Below are positions 1 through 8,092 of a stretch of DNA of 64,000 nucleotides, in pieces. Numbering within the stretch: the first letter of the stretch is position 1; every line of letters begins with the position of its first letter. Under the pieces are notes generated by a model. The model saw nothing but the letters and a program-made list of their open reading frames with translations. It was not told where the DNA came from and searched no databases. Made by a program: the position numbers and the translations under genes. Where the stretch lies: the IMG/VR virus record IMGVR_UViG_3300024999_000034, positions 116,839 through 180,838 of that record; one strand, 5' to 3'. This DNA is from a virus.

Positions 1-450
1 TATAAAAATAATAATAAAGTGTTAAATGGTGAGCTTGGGTCTATTATTAAGAAAGAGAAGAAAGGCACTGCTACAGCAGAGGATATTATTAGAAAGAATC
101 AGATTATATTTTCTATTACTGCCAATGAAGAGCAACATGGTATTCAAGCATTGCTAGATTCAAATCCTGATACATTACTTTCTGATATTTATAGTAGTTT
201 TGGTAGTGAAAATAAAGCAGATAAATATTATGAATTAGAGGAGTCATTAGGATTACTTGACACTGGTAAGGAGTTTGGTGTTGATTTTAAGTATTATAAA
301 TGGATAATGATGAATTATGATAAAGAAGAGCATGATAAATTTGTACATTGCGTTAATAATAAAAAGAAAGCTCAATTAACGAACGATGATATAATATATT
401 TTGCCGATCTAAAACCACAAAAACATAAGGGATTTGGTCAAAAGATATAG
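1..450 (+). CDS. 5'-truncated protein of unknown function
   Basis: Open from the left edge of the window, so the true start lies outside; the first internal start-like codon is GTG at 19. The visible 149 residues are polar and rich in Asp, Glu and Lys, with no recognised domain. The frame ends at TAG 448-450, and a long acidic reading frame continues without a gap in the -1 frame to 650. The real protein may therefore be longer. Confidence 0.7.
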   Translation, partial: YKNNNKVLNGELGSIIKKEKKGTATAEDIIRKNQIIFSITANEEQHGIQALLDSNPDTLLSDIYSSFGSENKADKYYELEESLGLLDTGKEFGVDFKYYKWIMMNYDKEEHDKFVHCVNNKKKAQLTNDDIIYFADLKPQKHKGFGQKI

Positions 451-650
451 AGGAAGTAACAGAGGAAAAGCCAGAACCATTTGATGATTGGTTTGAAGAT
501 GATGATAATTATGAATACGAAATGACAGAAGATGATATTCAAGCAATGCATGAGATAGAACAATTAAATCGTGCTCAAATTCCAGATGATGTATTAAGAG
601 AAATAGAAAGAATGGAAAATGACAACGAAGATGATGATTTATTTAGTTAA
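438..650 (+). pseudogene. Acidic C-terminal region in the -1 frame of the preceding gene
   Basis: This frame has no start codon or ribosome binding site of its own. It encodes about 70 very acidic residues with several Asp/Glu runs and ends in DDDLFS, resembling the acidic tail of a DNA-replication or single-strand-binding protein. It abuts the upstream frame at TCAAAAG (438-444). It is either joined to that frame by ribosomal slippage or separated from it by a 1-base indel. Confidence 0.45.
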
Positions 651-660
651 GTGATAGTCA

Positions 661-706
661 GGGGCGGTAACTCCGTCCCAAATAATTCCCTACAATATAC
701 GTGGGA
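661..706 (+). promoter_or_regulatory. GC-rich two-hairpin leader ahead of the 717 gene
   Basis: GGGGCGG (661-667) pairs with CCGTCCC (673-679) around a 5-base loop, unusually GC-rich for this genome. A second short stem, TCCC (687-690) with GGGA (703-706), covers part of the GGGAGG ribosome binding site of the next gene. This could be translational control. No known riboswitch class was recognised. Confidence 0.35.
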
Positions 707-716
707 GGTGAGATTA

Positions 717-914
717 ATGAATATGGATGAAGTATATAATAAATTAGGTTATAAGAATCGTATGGATTATATCGTTGGTATGAGTAAGATAATGAATTCT
801 TCCTTAGAAAAAGATATTAAAAGATGTGATAATGATAAGTTTGATAAATTTATGCTTTTTCTTTCAAGTAATGAAGATTTTGAATATGTTCCATTGAGTG
901 AAATATTAAAATAA
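717..914 (+). CDS. Small hypothetical protein
   Basis: A 65-residue protein. ATG 717 is preferred to an upstream GTG at 651 because GGGAGGTGAG lies just ahead of it. The protein is charged and probably helical, with no recognised family. The leader hairpins at 661-706 could regulate it. Confidence 0.7.
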   Translation: MNMDEVYNKLGYKNRMDYIVGMSKIMNSSLEKDIKRCDNDKFDKFMLFLSSNEDFEYVPLSEILK

Positions 915-930
915 AGGAGATAAAACAAAA

Positions 931-1224
931 ATGATCACACAATTACCAAACGGAATCCGCATAATAACTTTAGGTGAAAATAATACTCAAGTCAGTCAAG
1001 TTGTTCATAAAGATGAAACAGAATCAAAAGGAATATGTTTTTGCAATAGTTTCTTAGAAAATGGCAAACCTTCAAATGATGGTGTAATTATTAATATTGT
1101 TAATATTGAAGGCGTAGTGAGTTATATTAAAGCATTATCAGACATGTTAGCAACATGGGAAATTGAAGGTGCAGAGAAGGAATTAGAATTATTGAGAAAG
1201 AGTTTGGAGGAATTAAGACAATGA
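931..1224 (+). CDS. Hypothetical protein
   Basis: 97 residues; AAGGAG precedes ATG 931. The N-terminal half looks like beta strands and the C-terminal third is a Glu/Lys/Leu-rich helix. The stop overlaps the next start (ATGA), indicating translational coupling. Function unknown. Confidence 0.75.
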   Translation: MITQLPNGIRIITLGENNTQVSQVVHKDETESKGICFCNSFLENGKPSNDGVIINIVNIEGVVSYIKALSDMLATWEIEGAEKELELLRKSLEELRQ

Positions 1225-1415
1225 ATAAGATTACATACAATAATAAAACAATAAATACTACTTCAAAAGGTGTATTTATAGACGATATTTTTGTTCCTTA
1301 TAAGAAAGGAATGAAGGGTAATTCAACTTCAATTATCAATGGGAAATTTATGTTGATGGATATGAGCTTAAAGCAGGAAAATGGAAGAGAACATTTATGT
1401 CATTATGGAATTTAA
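1221..1415 (+). CDS. Small hypothetical protein
   Basis: 64 residues, rich in Asn, Lys and Thr, overlapping the preceding gene by 4 bases. No family recognised. The metallo-hydrolase gene follows after 25 bases. Confidence 0.65.
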   Translation: MNKITYNNKTINTTSKGVFIDDIFVPYKKGMKGNSTSIINGKFMLMDMSLKQENGREHLCHYGI

Positions 1416-1440
1416 TATTTTAAGGAGGAGACAAAAAACC

Positions 1441-2160
1441 ATGCTAAAATTCATAGGTACAGGTTCAGCATTCAATACTAAATTAGGAAATACTTCAGCA
1501 TATATAAAAGAAAATAATACATTATTACTCATTGATTGCGGTGAATTAACTTTTAATAGAATCTTAAAACTAAATCTATTATCAGATGTAAATGAAGTAC
1601 ATATTGCAGTAACTCATTGTCATCCAGATCATATAGGTAGTCTAGGGAGTTTCATATTTTATTGTCATTTCATCAAGAATATTAAACCAACATTCCATGC
1701 TGCTAATTCTGATTTTATTGAATTGCTTGAGATTATGGGAGTTACAGAAGATCATTGTGAATTTGATAATTGTGTTGTGAATCAATATGCAGAAATAAAT
1801 AAATTAAATCTTCAAATGCTATTTATACCAACTAAACATGTCAAGGAAATAACTTCTTTCGGAATATTAATTCTCAATCTAAATACAAGGAAGAGTTCTT
1901 ATTATAGTGGTGATAGCAATTCTATTCCTAAATCTATTTTATACGGATTGGAATGTGGCGAACTTCATTATTTGTATCAAGATACTTGTAAAGCTGATTA
2001 TGATGGAAATGTTCATTTGTCATTGAGAAAATTATGTGAACTTATTCCAATGGAATATCGAGATAGAGTGTATATTATGCACACTGATGAAGGTTTTGAT
2101 TTTGATGAAGCAGAGGGATTAGGATTTAAGGTTGCAGAGATTGAGAAGGGAAGTGATTAA
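1441..2160 (+). CDS. Metallo-beta-lactamase-fold hydrolase (RNase Z-like)
   Basis: 239 residues from ATG 1441, chosen over an in-frame ATG at 1381 because AAGGAGGAGA immediately precedes it. The N-terminus carries the GTGSAF motif of RNase Z-like proteins and the metal-binding motif HCHPDH lies at residues 59-64. Later His and Asp residues (YSGDS, then HTDEG near the C-terminus) fit a two-zinc site. The family includes tRNA 3' processing enzymes and cyclic nucleotide or other phosphodiesterases. Size and motifs support a phosphodiesterase or nuclease, but the substrate cannot be read from sequence. A cyclic-nucleotide-degrading anti-defence role is possible but unsupported by context. Confidence 0.85.
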   Translation: MLKFIGTGSAFNTKLGNTSAYIKENNTLLLIDCGELTFNRILKLNLLSDVNEVHIAVTHCHPDHIGSLGSFIFYCHFIKNIKPTFHAANSDFIELLEIMGVTEDHCEFDNCVVNQYAEINKLNLQMLFIPTKHVKEITSFGILILNLNTRKSSYYSGDSNSIPKSILYGLECGELHYLYQDTCKADYDGNVHLSLRKLCELIPMEYRDRVYIMHTDEGFDFDEAEGLGFKVAEIEKGSD

Positions 2161-2163
2161 ACA

Positions 2164-2319
2164 ATGAATAATTCTACATTAATCATAGATGCACTACACC
2201 AAGTTAATTTTCTATTTGATCTGGAAGATGCAACAGGAGATTTTCCAGAACCGGAATGGCTAGAGGCCAAAAGATTAGTTAAGTTGGCATTAGAAGAATT
2301 AAAGGAGATGGATAAATAA
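2164..2319 (+). CDS. Small acidic hypothetical protein
   Basis: 51 residues starting 4 bases after the hydrolase stop and ending directly at the next start. Acidic, with a Leu/Glu/Lys helix at the C-terminus. No family recognised. Tight packing supports it being real. Confidence 0.65.
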   Translation: MNNSTLIIDALHQVNFLFDLEDATGDFPEPEWLEAKRLVKLALEELKEMDK

Positions 2320-2790
2320 ATGAGCAAAAACATATCAAATTACACAAGAAAACAAAATATTAAAAATATACTCGATAAAATCATAATCAAAATATTCGAT
2401 ATGATTCTCTATCCACTAAGATATATCTATAAACATAAATATGATGGTTCTGAATTACAGTCCAAAAGAAAAGTCAAGAAAGCATATAAGAAGTTAAAGA
2501 ATGATATTTACAAAGAATTATTATGTGAAGATCATATTTATATTACTGATTCTTTTGTAGGTTCAGACAATGATGGCTTAAATATAGTTTCAATAAGTGA
2601 GTATTATACTCTATTGCATTTTTCAAAGAAAACTTCTAAGGTTATATTTAATGAAATAGAAGAGATTTTAAGAGCAGATGAGAGTTTAGTAGTTGAGAGC
2701 GTTAAAGTTAAGGATGTGTTTAAATATGGTTGTTATAAGGAAGACAGTAGAGTTATTAAGGTTATGATTATTGATAAGGAGGAGAAATAA
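2320..2790 (+). CDS. Hypothetical protein, possibly membrane-associated
   Basis: 156 residues. A basic N-terminus is followed by a hydrophobic/aromatic stretch (about residues 18-36, including MILYPLRYIY) and a Lys-rich linker, then a mixed alpha/beta region. This could be peripheral membrane attachment. AAGGAGATGG precedes the start. Confidence 0.65.
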   Translation: MSKNISNYTRKQNIKNILDKIIIKIFDMILYPLRYIYKHKYDGSELQSKRKVKKAYKKLKNDIYKELLCEDHIYITDSFVGSDNDGLNIVSISEYYTLLHFSKKTSKVIFNEIEEILRADESLVVESVKVKDVFKYGCYKEDSRVIKVMIIDKEEK

Positions 2791-2793
2791 ACT

Positions 2794-2934
2794 ATGAATA
2801 ATATTGCTTTTACTGAAGAACTTAAATTATTACTAAACAAATATAATGTTTCTATTGTTAAAAATGAAGATGGATGTTTTTGGTTTGATGAAAATGGTGT
2901 TCCTATTTTGTTTGCACCAATGCAATACTCATAA
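2794..2934 (+). CDS. Small hypothetical protein
   Basis: 46 residues; AAGGAGGAGAAA precedes ATG 2794. An N-terminal helix is followed by short beta strands (WFDENGVPILF). No family recognised. Confidence 0.6.
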   Translation: MNNIAFTEELKLLLNKYNVSIVKNEDGCFWFDENGVPILFAPMQYS

Positions 2935-2988
2935 AAGGCATGTTCGGAAAGTAAATTATACAAAAATAAAAGAGGAGAGATAAAAATT

Positions 2989-4062
2989 ATGGCATTTTAT
3001 TCATTACCACTAGAGAAAAACAATGTAAAAGTACCAGAGGAATATTGCTATTTAGTAATAGTAAAATATCAAGAGGATAATTTCAAACCGTCAAAAGGTA
3101 AAAAATTATCTGCTGAAGAATCAAAAAATAAAAAAGGAAAACTTCTCGCACAGCAAGAAACTATTAAACAATTGGATACCGGTTACTGTAACATACATAA
3201 TCGAAAAATTGAACTAAGCACAATTTTTGATTCATTCTTTGTAGGATATTTAGATAAATATGATAACCATCTAATCTATAAAATCAAACCTCTTGCTTCT
3301 AATGAAATTTCAAAAAGTTATGATTCACAAAAAAGATTTGAAGTTTCAGAGTTTGATGTGGTCAAAAAGTTTAAAGACAAAAGTGAAATTATTCAACAAA
3401 TACACAAAGATAAATTACTACCTGAGTTTTCTGCCATAATGTTTGACAAATTATCTTATACAAATGCAGAACATAGAGAAAAGTTATTTGCTTATTTTCA
3501 ATATATTAATAATGTATTTAAAGATTTAGAAATATCATTGGCAGATATATTATTAAGCAATGATTATAATATGGCATTTAGAGGTAAATTTAAGAAAAAT
3601 GATACTGGTGAATCGACAAAAGAAAATATTAGATATCTACTTGACAATAAATATATTAAATATTTTAAGGAAGGAGATTATTATCAAGTAAAATTAATAG
3701 TTGGTTTAGTAGATTGTGGATTATTTGATGTAGCTTTAGAATGTATAAAATTGTTAGACGAGCGCGATGTTGAAGAATTGAAAAAGAATAAGGATTTTGA
3801 TATCGCTTTGAAAAAATGGTCTATGGATGAGGCCGTTAAGGAAATTATCAATGTTCTAGGAATTAAATTAAGTGGCATGACTTTGACTGTAAAGGAGTAT
3901 ATGGATTATGGCGAAGATCGAATTATAGAAACTGAGATATTTGATAATATTGGAGATATAAAGACACATTTGATTAAGAAATATGATGTTCCATTTGAAA
4001 GAGTGATGAGTAAGGATATTGATGGGTTGGAATGGGATGGTTTTGAGTTTAGGGTAAGTTAG
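2989..4062 (+). CDS. Hypothetical protein, 357 residues
   Basis: One of the larger early-region proteins. AGGAGAGAT precedes ATG 2989. It is Lys-rich, with a predicted helical middle (residues about 150-290) and a mixed C-terminal domain; no motif was recognised. A 9-bp stem-loop (4072-4107) follows it. Confidence 0.8.
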   Translation: MAFYSLPLEKNNVKVPEEYCYLVIVKYQEDNFKPSKGKKLSAEESKNKKGKLLAQQETIKQLDTGYCNIHNRKIELSTIFDSFFVGYLDKYDNHLIYKIKPLASNEISKSYDSQKRFEVSEFDVVKKFKDKSEIIQQIHKDKLLPEFSAIMFDKLSYTNAEHREKLFAYFQYINNVFKDLEISLADILLSNDYNMAFRGKFKKNDTGESTKENIRYLLDNKYIKYFKEGDYYQVKLIVGLVDCGLFDVALECIKLLDERDVEELKKNKDFDIALKKWSMDEAVKEIINVLGIKLSGMTLTVKEYMDYGEDRIIETEIFDNIGDIKTHLIKKYDVPFERVMSKDIDGLEWDGFEFRVS

Positions 4063-4071
4063 GGTAATTTG

Positions 4072-4107
4072 TATTGGTATTGTATAGTAATTTGTACGAT
4101 ACCAATA
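4072..4107. terminator. Stem-loop after the 2989 gene
   Basis: TATTGGTAT (4072-4080) is perfectly complementary to ATACCAATA (4099-4107). No clear U tract follows, so it may be a weak terminator or an mRNA-processing hairpin. Confidence 0.4.
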
Positions 4108-4169
4108 TTCTATCAAATGAATGTCTGGTTTTATTTGGTATAAAATAAATAATAAGGGAGAGATTATTA

Positions 4170-4709
4170 ATGAGAGATGTTAAATTCAGAGCATGGGCTG
4201 AACACACAATAGATAATCGATGGAATTATGCATGGAATAAATCTGAAGAAGTATTTTCAAAAACTGAACCCTCAAAACATTCACAAGAATGGAGCGAGTG
4301 GTATGATAAAAAAGAAGATTATAGAAATGAATTGTTAATGGAATGGGATTCTCAATTTATAGTCGATAGATATGTAAAAGAAAAAGCTATGATTACAAAT
4401 ATTATGGTTAATGGAACAGTACAAAGGCCACATGGGTATGAGATTATCGATATTATGCAATTTTCAGGATTAAAAGATCAAAGCAATAATAAAAATGAAG
4501 TGTATGAAGGTGATATTGTTGAGGAAATTGGATGGCAAGGTGATTATTATGTAGTCGAATTTATTGATTGTGCTTTTTATGCAATATCATTGAAGAGATA
4601 CGTTCCAGCAGGAATACGTACAAGGTATGTTAAATTAGATGAATTGATGAATATTCAAGTTGTTGGAAATAAATATGAAAATATAGAATTATTGGAAGGA
4701 GATAAATAA
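4170..4709 (+). CDS. YopX family protein
   Basis: 179 residues. Typical YopX features are present: the N-terminal KFRAW motif, a central FSGLKDQ segment and the YEGDIV motif, followed by a C-terminal beta-rich region. The family is widespread in Firmicutes phages (first named in SPbeta) and has no established biochemical function. The insertion of about 50 residues between the KFRAW motif and the core is longer than in short members. AAGGGAGAGA precedes the start. Confidence 0.85.
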   Translation: MRDVKFRAWAEHTIDNRWNYAWNKSEEVFSKTEPSKHSQEWSEWYDKKEDYRNELLMEWDSQFIVDRYVKEKAMITNIMVNGTVQRPHGYEIIDIMQFSGLKDQSNNKNEVYEGDIVEEIGWQGDYYVVEFIDCAFYAISLKRYVPAGIRTRYVKLDELMNIQVVGNKYENIELLEGDK

Positions 4710-4710
4710 T

Positions 4711-4989
4711 ATGTTTATAGAAAAGGTAATCACTAAAACCATCTTTGATCCTGAAGTTTTTAAAATAGGAACAAAAATACATGCAAAATATCAATGTGCA
4801 ATCAGTGACGATTATAAATATTGGGAATATGATTTTAATGGAATTGTTAAATCTTATGATGAGGACATTATATGGTTAGAAGATCCAGATGATAGAGATT
4901 ACAATGTATTTTCTGATGAATCGCGTCCTAGACGATATAAAATTGAATTGCAGTTAGTTAAAATGGGATTTTGGGTATTAGAGTTTTAA
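4711..4989 (+). CDS. Hypothetical protein
   Basis: 92 residues, starting 1 base after the YopX stop and probably co-translated. It appears mostly beta, with Asp-rich loops (EDPDDRD). No family recognised. The next 190 bases hold no convincing gene; a 16-codon frame at 5083-5133 has a fair ribosome binding site but cannot be supported. Confidence 0.7.
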   Translation: MFIEKVITKTIFDPEVFKIGTKIHAKYQCAISDDYKYWEYDFNGIVKSYDEDIIWLEDPDDRDYNVFSDESRPRRYKIELQLVKMGFWVLEF

Positions 4990-5178
4990 CTCCTTTCAAA
5001 TCCATATTTCCTCGTACTTTAAGAACCATGAAACCATTATGTAACCCAATTCTTAATTTTAGAAATTATTAAAAAGAGGTGAATGCTTATAATAAATCAT
5101 AAGTATTACAATAAATGGAATCTTAATATATAAAATAGTTAAGTATCAATAAATAAAATATAGAAAGAGGTTGATTAT

Positions 5179-5909
5179 ATGGAAGAAAAAGTAATAATTT
5201 TGCCAGAGAGAGAGAGAGTCTACAACTAAATAAAACGTATAATATGGATTGCACCAAAGGACTAGAGCAAATGTATAAAGAAGGAATTGTAGCAAATTGT
5301 ATTGTAACTGATCCTCCTTATGGAATAAACTTTAGCACAAATCATAGAAAGAAAAATACGTTAACAACACAAAAAGGCATTCTTAATGATAAAGACAATA
5401 ATGACTTTCTAGAAAATATAATTGATTTATCATATAAGGTATTGAAAGACAATGCACATATTTATTGGTTTACTCGTTGGGATAAAGTACCTGAGCATTT
5501 AGTGTTGTTAAGGAAATATTATAATGTTAAAAATGCTTTAATATGGGTTAAAAATAATTGGTCGATGGGTGATTTAACTGGTGCATATGCAGGGCAATAT
5601 GAAGTAATTTTGTTTGGTCAAAAAGGTAGAAAAGAACTAAATGAAATTGATGGTCGAAAAAGACATACAGATATATTGAATTATAATAGAGTATCGGGTA
5701 AGGAGCAAATACATAGTCATCAAAAACCAATAGATTTATTACAGTTTTTGATCAAGAAGTCCACTGTTGAAGGCGAAGTAATATTAGATCCATTTGCTGG
5801 TGCGAGGTCAACAGAGATAGCTTCTAAGTGCTGTGGTAGGCAATACATAGGATTTGAATTTGATAAAGAGATATATGATTTAAGTTTGAGTAGATTAATT
5901 AATTTGTAA
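5179..5909 (+). pseudogene. DNA methyltransferase (DPPY type), frame broken at an (AG)7 tract
   Basis: A site-specific DNA methyltransferase of the N6-adenine/N4-cytosine class. The catalytic motif DPPYGI comes early, and the SAM-binding motif DPFAGARSTEIA lies near the C-terminus after the conserved HQKPIDLL segment, which is the beta-class order. ATG 5179 has a good ribosome binding site (AAAGAGG, 5164-5170), but its frame stops at 5227-5229 after an AG repeat. Removing one AG unit joins it to the methylase frame as ...RESLQLNKTYNMDCTKGLE. As given, only an internal ATG at 5244 without a ribosome binding site could make a protein (221 residues). This looks like a phase-variable OFF state, although decay or sequencing error is possible. 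No restriction enzyme is adjacent. Confidence 0.85.
5205..5218 (+). repeat. (AG)7 dinucleotide tract in the methyltransferase gene
   Basis: Seven AG units lie ten codons into the reading frame that starts at ATG 5179. Losing one unit, or gaining two, restores the frame into the methyltransferase. Tracts of this type in DNA methylase genes are known slippage switches in other bacteria. Confidence 0.85.
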
Positions 5910-5944
5910 TACATATAAACATAAAAATAATTATTATACACTAC

Positions 5945-5974
5945 TTGATATTTACCTATTGAGTGGTGTATAAT
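5945..5974 (+). promoter_or_regulatory. Promoter for the 6008 gene group
   Basis: TTGATA (5945-5950), an 18-base spacer and TATAAT (5969-5974). An imperfect inverted repeat, ACACTACT (just upstream) with AGTGGTGT, encloses the spacer and could be an operator. Confidence 0.6.
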
Positions 5975-6007
5975 AGTATTAAGAAGTAAATCAAAGGAGT
6001 GAAGTAA

Positions 6008-6166
6008 ATGAAAGTAAAAATCCTAAAAGATGGCGAAAATGACAGAATGGTTATATTAAACGTCTTAGATTGGAGTGAAGTTCAGGTTAGTGATTTGATA
6101 GGTAAAAAGATTGTTGATATAACTCTTGATAATAAATATGAGGAAACAACTTTGGAACTAGAATAA
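6008..6166 (+). CDS. Small hypothetical protein
   Basis: 52 residues, first gene after the 5945 promoter; AAAGGAG precedes ATG 6008. Alternating hydrophobic residues suggest a small beta-rich fold. No family recognised. Confidence 0.65.
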   Translation: MKVKILKDGENDRMVILNVLDWSEVQVSDLIGKKIVDITLDNKYEETTLELE

Positions 6167-6206
6167 TCCCAAGAAATTATATTTTTAAAGGTAGGTGATA
6201 AATTAA

Positions 6207-6332
6207 ATGAACGGAGATAGAGAGTGTCCTCACTGCGGAGAAATGAGTTTATTCGAACAGGGTTTAAATCAATGGTTATGTGTAATTTGTGGTAGAGAGT
6301 TTGATGATGAATGGTTAGAAGGAGAAGAATAA
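6207..6332 (+). CDS. Small zinc-ribbon protein
   Basis: 41 residues with two Cys pairs (CPHC and CVIC) separated by 17 residues, the classic spacing for one zinc ion, and an acidic C-terminus (EGEE). Its partner is unknown. GTAGGTGA precedes the start. Confidence 0.7.
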   Translation: MNGDRECPHCGEMSLFEQGLNQWLCVICGREFDDEWLEGEE

Positions 6333-6333
6333 T

Positions 6334-6528
6334 ATGGATTTAAACAAATTTAAACTAAACGAACTGATTGAAGAAATAGAGTATCTGAAAGAAGCAGAGG
6401 AATTATTATTGCAAATATATACAAATGTTGGCGTATATAATCTAGAAGTTTTAGATAATAAATTAGACTACCCACGACCATTATCTACGAGAATAAGAGA
6501 TCATTTTAAATTTGACGATAGTGAATAA
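6334..6528 (+). CDS. Small helical hypothetical protein
   Basis: 64 residues starting 1 base after the zinc-ribbon stop. The first 35 residues form a Leu/Glu/Lys heptad-like helix that may dimerise. No family recognised. Confidence 0.7.
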   Translation: MDLNKFKLNELIEEIEYLKEAEELLLQIYTNVGVYNLEVLDNKLDYPRPLSTRIRDHFKFDDSE

Positions 6529-6573
6529 AATGTTGCTTTTAAACTATAAAATCAATTGAAAGGAAAGTGTAAA

Positions 6574-6768
6574 ATGAGATATTTTGAAGTAATAATGAAA
6601 AGCGGAGAAAAGAATTATCTCTCATATGACGTTGTAGAAATTCAAAGAGAAGAAATATCGGAAATTATTCAAGAAATTGATAGGAATGATTTTTTAAGAG
6701 AAAAAGAAGGAATATGTGAAGAATTACTATGTCATTCATGCGAAGAAAATAAATGCAGTGTTATTTAA
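6574..6768 (+). CDS. Small hypothetical protein with C-terminal Cys motif
   Basis: 64 residues from ATG 6574, behind GAAAGGAAAG. An N-terminal beta hairpin and a central Glu-rich helix are followed by C-terminal cysteines (CEELLCHSCEENKC), possibly binding metal. Confidence 0.65.
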   Translation: MRYFEVIMKSGEKNYLSYDVVEIQREEISEIIQEIDRNDFLREKEGICEELLCHSCEENKCSVI

Positions 6769-6808
6769 TACGAAGAAATATATTTAAATAAAAGGAGTGC
6801 AAAAGTAA

Positions 6809-6967
6809 ATGAAGAAATTATGTGTTGTATGTGGTCAAGAAATAGACACAAAGGAACAGCCATATTTTAAATTTGGCTCTAAATATATTTGTGATGATAC
6901 TGTGGATGTAGGGTGTTGCACCACATTTTTGAGTTGGCATAGAAAGAATGAAGATAAAACTGAATAA
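6809..6967 (+). CDS. Small zinc-finger-like protein
   Basis: 52 residues. CVVC at residues 5-8 and a later Cys group (GCC) after a beta-rich segment fit a treble-clef-like zinc site. AAAGGAGTG precedes ATG 6809. Confidence 0.65.
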   Translation: MKKLCVVCGQEIDTKEQPYFKFGSKYICDDTVDVGCCTTFLSWHRKNEDKTE

Positions 6968-7007
6968 AATGGCACTTTCCAAGTATTTATAAAATGAGGT
7001 GAATGAA

Positions 7008-7234
7008 ATGGATAAGAAATATATATAGTAAAAGTAGTAGACGATAGTGATGAAACAATTTTAACATTACTTGATTTTGGAACAGTAAATTATTCATCAA
7101 AATTAATTAATGTTTGTAGTATTATTATGGATTCAAAAAACGTTAGTAAATTAAGAAAATGCAAATGCGTTTTGTCTGTTAGAGAAAGTAGATCAGGTAA
7201 GTGGTTGGATGGAATTAAAAAAGAAAGGGATTGA
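7008..7234 (+). pseudogene. Small gene with frame broken at a TATATATA tract
   Basis: ATG 7008 has a good ribosome binding site (GAGGTGA), but its frame stops after 6 codons at 7026-7028. Removing one TA unit from TATATATA (7020-7027) gives a 74-residue protein starting MDKKYIVKVVDD and ending at 7234. No family recognised. The lesion has the same form (one extra dinucleotide) as in the 5179 methyltransferase gene. Confidence 0.55.
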
Positions 7235-7241
7235 ATATAAT

Positions 7242-7436
7242 ATGAAAATCAGTGAGGCAGAATTTATCAGCAAATGCATGGAATCTAATGAATGTACTCT
7301 TGAAGAATTTCATGAATATTATGAAGTCTTTCCTTGTAATTGTGAATATGAAAACTGTGAAGGATGGAGGAATGAATTAAAAGAAGATGCAGTAAGGAAA
7401 TTTTATGAAAATAGTAAAAAAGATCAAATCAAATGA
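7242..7436 (+). CDS. Small hypothetical protein
   Basis: 64 residues from ATG 7242; an in-frame ATG at 7209 lies inside the preceding gene. Acidic, with clustered Cys and aromatic residues (FPCNCEYENCEGW) suggesting metal binding. Confidence 0.65.
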   Translation: MKISEAEFISKCMESNECTLEEFHEYYEVFPCNCEYENCEGWRNELKEDAVRKFYENSKKDQIK

Positions 7437-7466
7437 TGTTTTTAAAGGTATGAAAGGAGAGTAAAA

Positions 7467-7559
7467 ATGTTTAAAGTTATGGAAAAATGTTATGTAGAAC
7501 ATTGTGTTGATGGTTCAATGGCAAAGCTAGTATATGGAATATTAGAAGATAGCTGCTAA
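7467..7559 (+). CDS. Very small hypothetical protein
   Basis: 30 residues behind AAAGGAGAG, which is the main support. It contains three cysteines. Function unknown. Confidence 0.45.
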   Translation: MFKVMEKCYVEHCVDGSMAKLVYGILEDSC

Positions 7560-7601
7560 AAATTATGAGTCATATGGTAATGAGTAAAGGAGAGAAAATA
7601 A

Positions 7602-7778
7602 ATGAAATTGATTAATATGAAATGCCTTTTCCATAAAAAACTTACAATACATGTTACTCATAATGAATGTGACGCGATGAGTTGTTATGGTTGTAAATAT
7701 TTGATAGATCAATATTCAAATCATGTAGAGCAAGAAGAAGAACATGATTCTGAACCTTGGAATCCATTTGAAGATTAA
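7602..7778 (+). CDS. Small Cys/His-containing protein
   Basis: 58 residues; AAAGGAGAG precedes ATG 7602. Basic N-terminal half, then a CDAMSCYGC cluster, then a very acidic tail. It may bind zinc. Confidence 0.65.
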   Translation: MKLINMKCLFHKKLTIHVTHNECDAMSCYGCKYLIDQYSNHVEQEEEHDSEPWNPFED

Positions 7779-7817
7779 TTATGCTTTAAAATCATACATT
7801 GAAAGAAGTTTTTATAA

Positions 7818-8030
7818 ATGGAAGAACCAGAACTAACTGAAGAAGTGTTAAAACGAATCACAAATAGAATTCCTTGGTTTTTCTATATCCTAGAGGGACG
7901 TATTAACGGTTTTGATCAAGATATTGAAGAAATAAGACAATTACATGGAGAAAACAATCATTGGGAAGATTTTACTAGAGGACAACATAATGCATTTAAA
8001 GAAGCATGGAGTTTGTTGTTAGGTGATTAA
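7818..8030 (+). CDS. Small hypothetical protein
   Basis: 70 residues, acidic and probably helical with aromatic residues in the middle (PWFFYILEG). Only a weak ribosome binding site (GAAAGAAG). No family recognised. Confidence 0.65.
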   Translation: MEEPELTEEVLKRITNRIPWFFYILEGRINGFDQDIEEIRQLHGENNHWEDFTRGQHNAFKEAWSLLLGD

Positions 8031-8092
8031 CAGATTATTCTTGACTATACTTTGATTTGAATATAAACTTAATCAAAAGACTAGGAGTAATC

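Noticed and set aside
2733-2963. - strand reading frames here and throughout the window
   Set aside because: All lie opposite convincing + strand genes, lack ribosome binding sites and have compositions expected of antisense frames.
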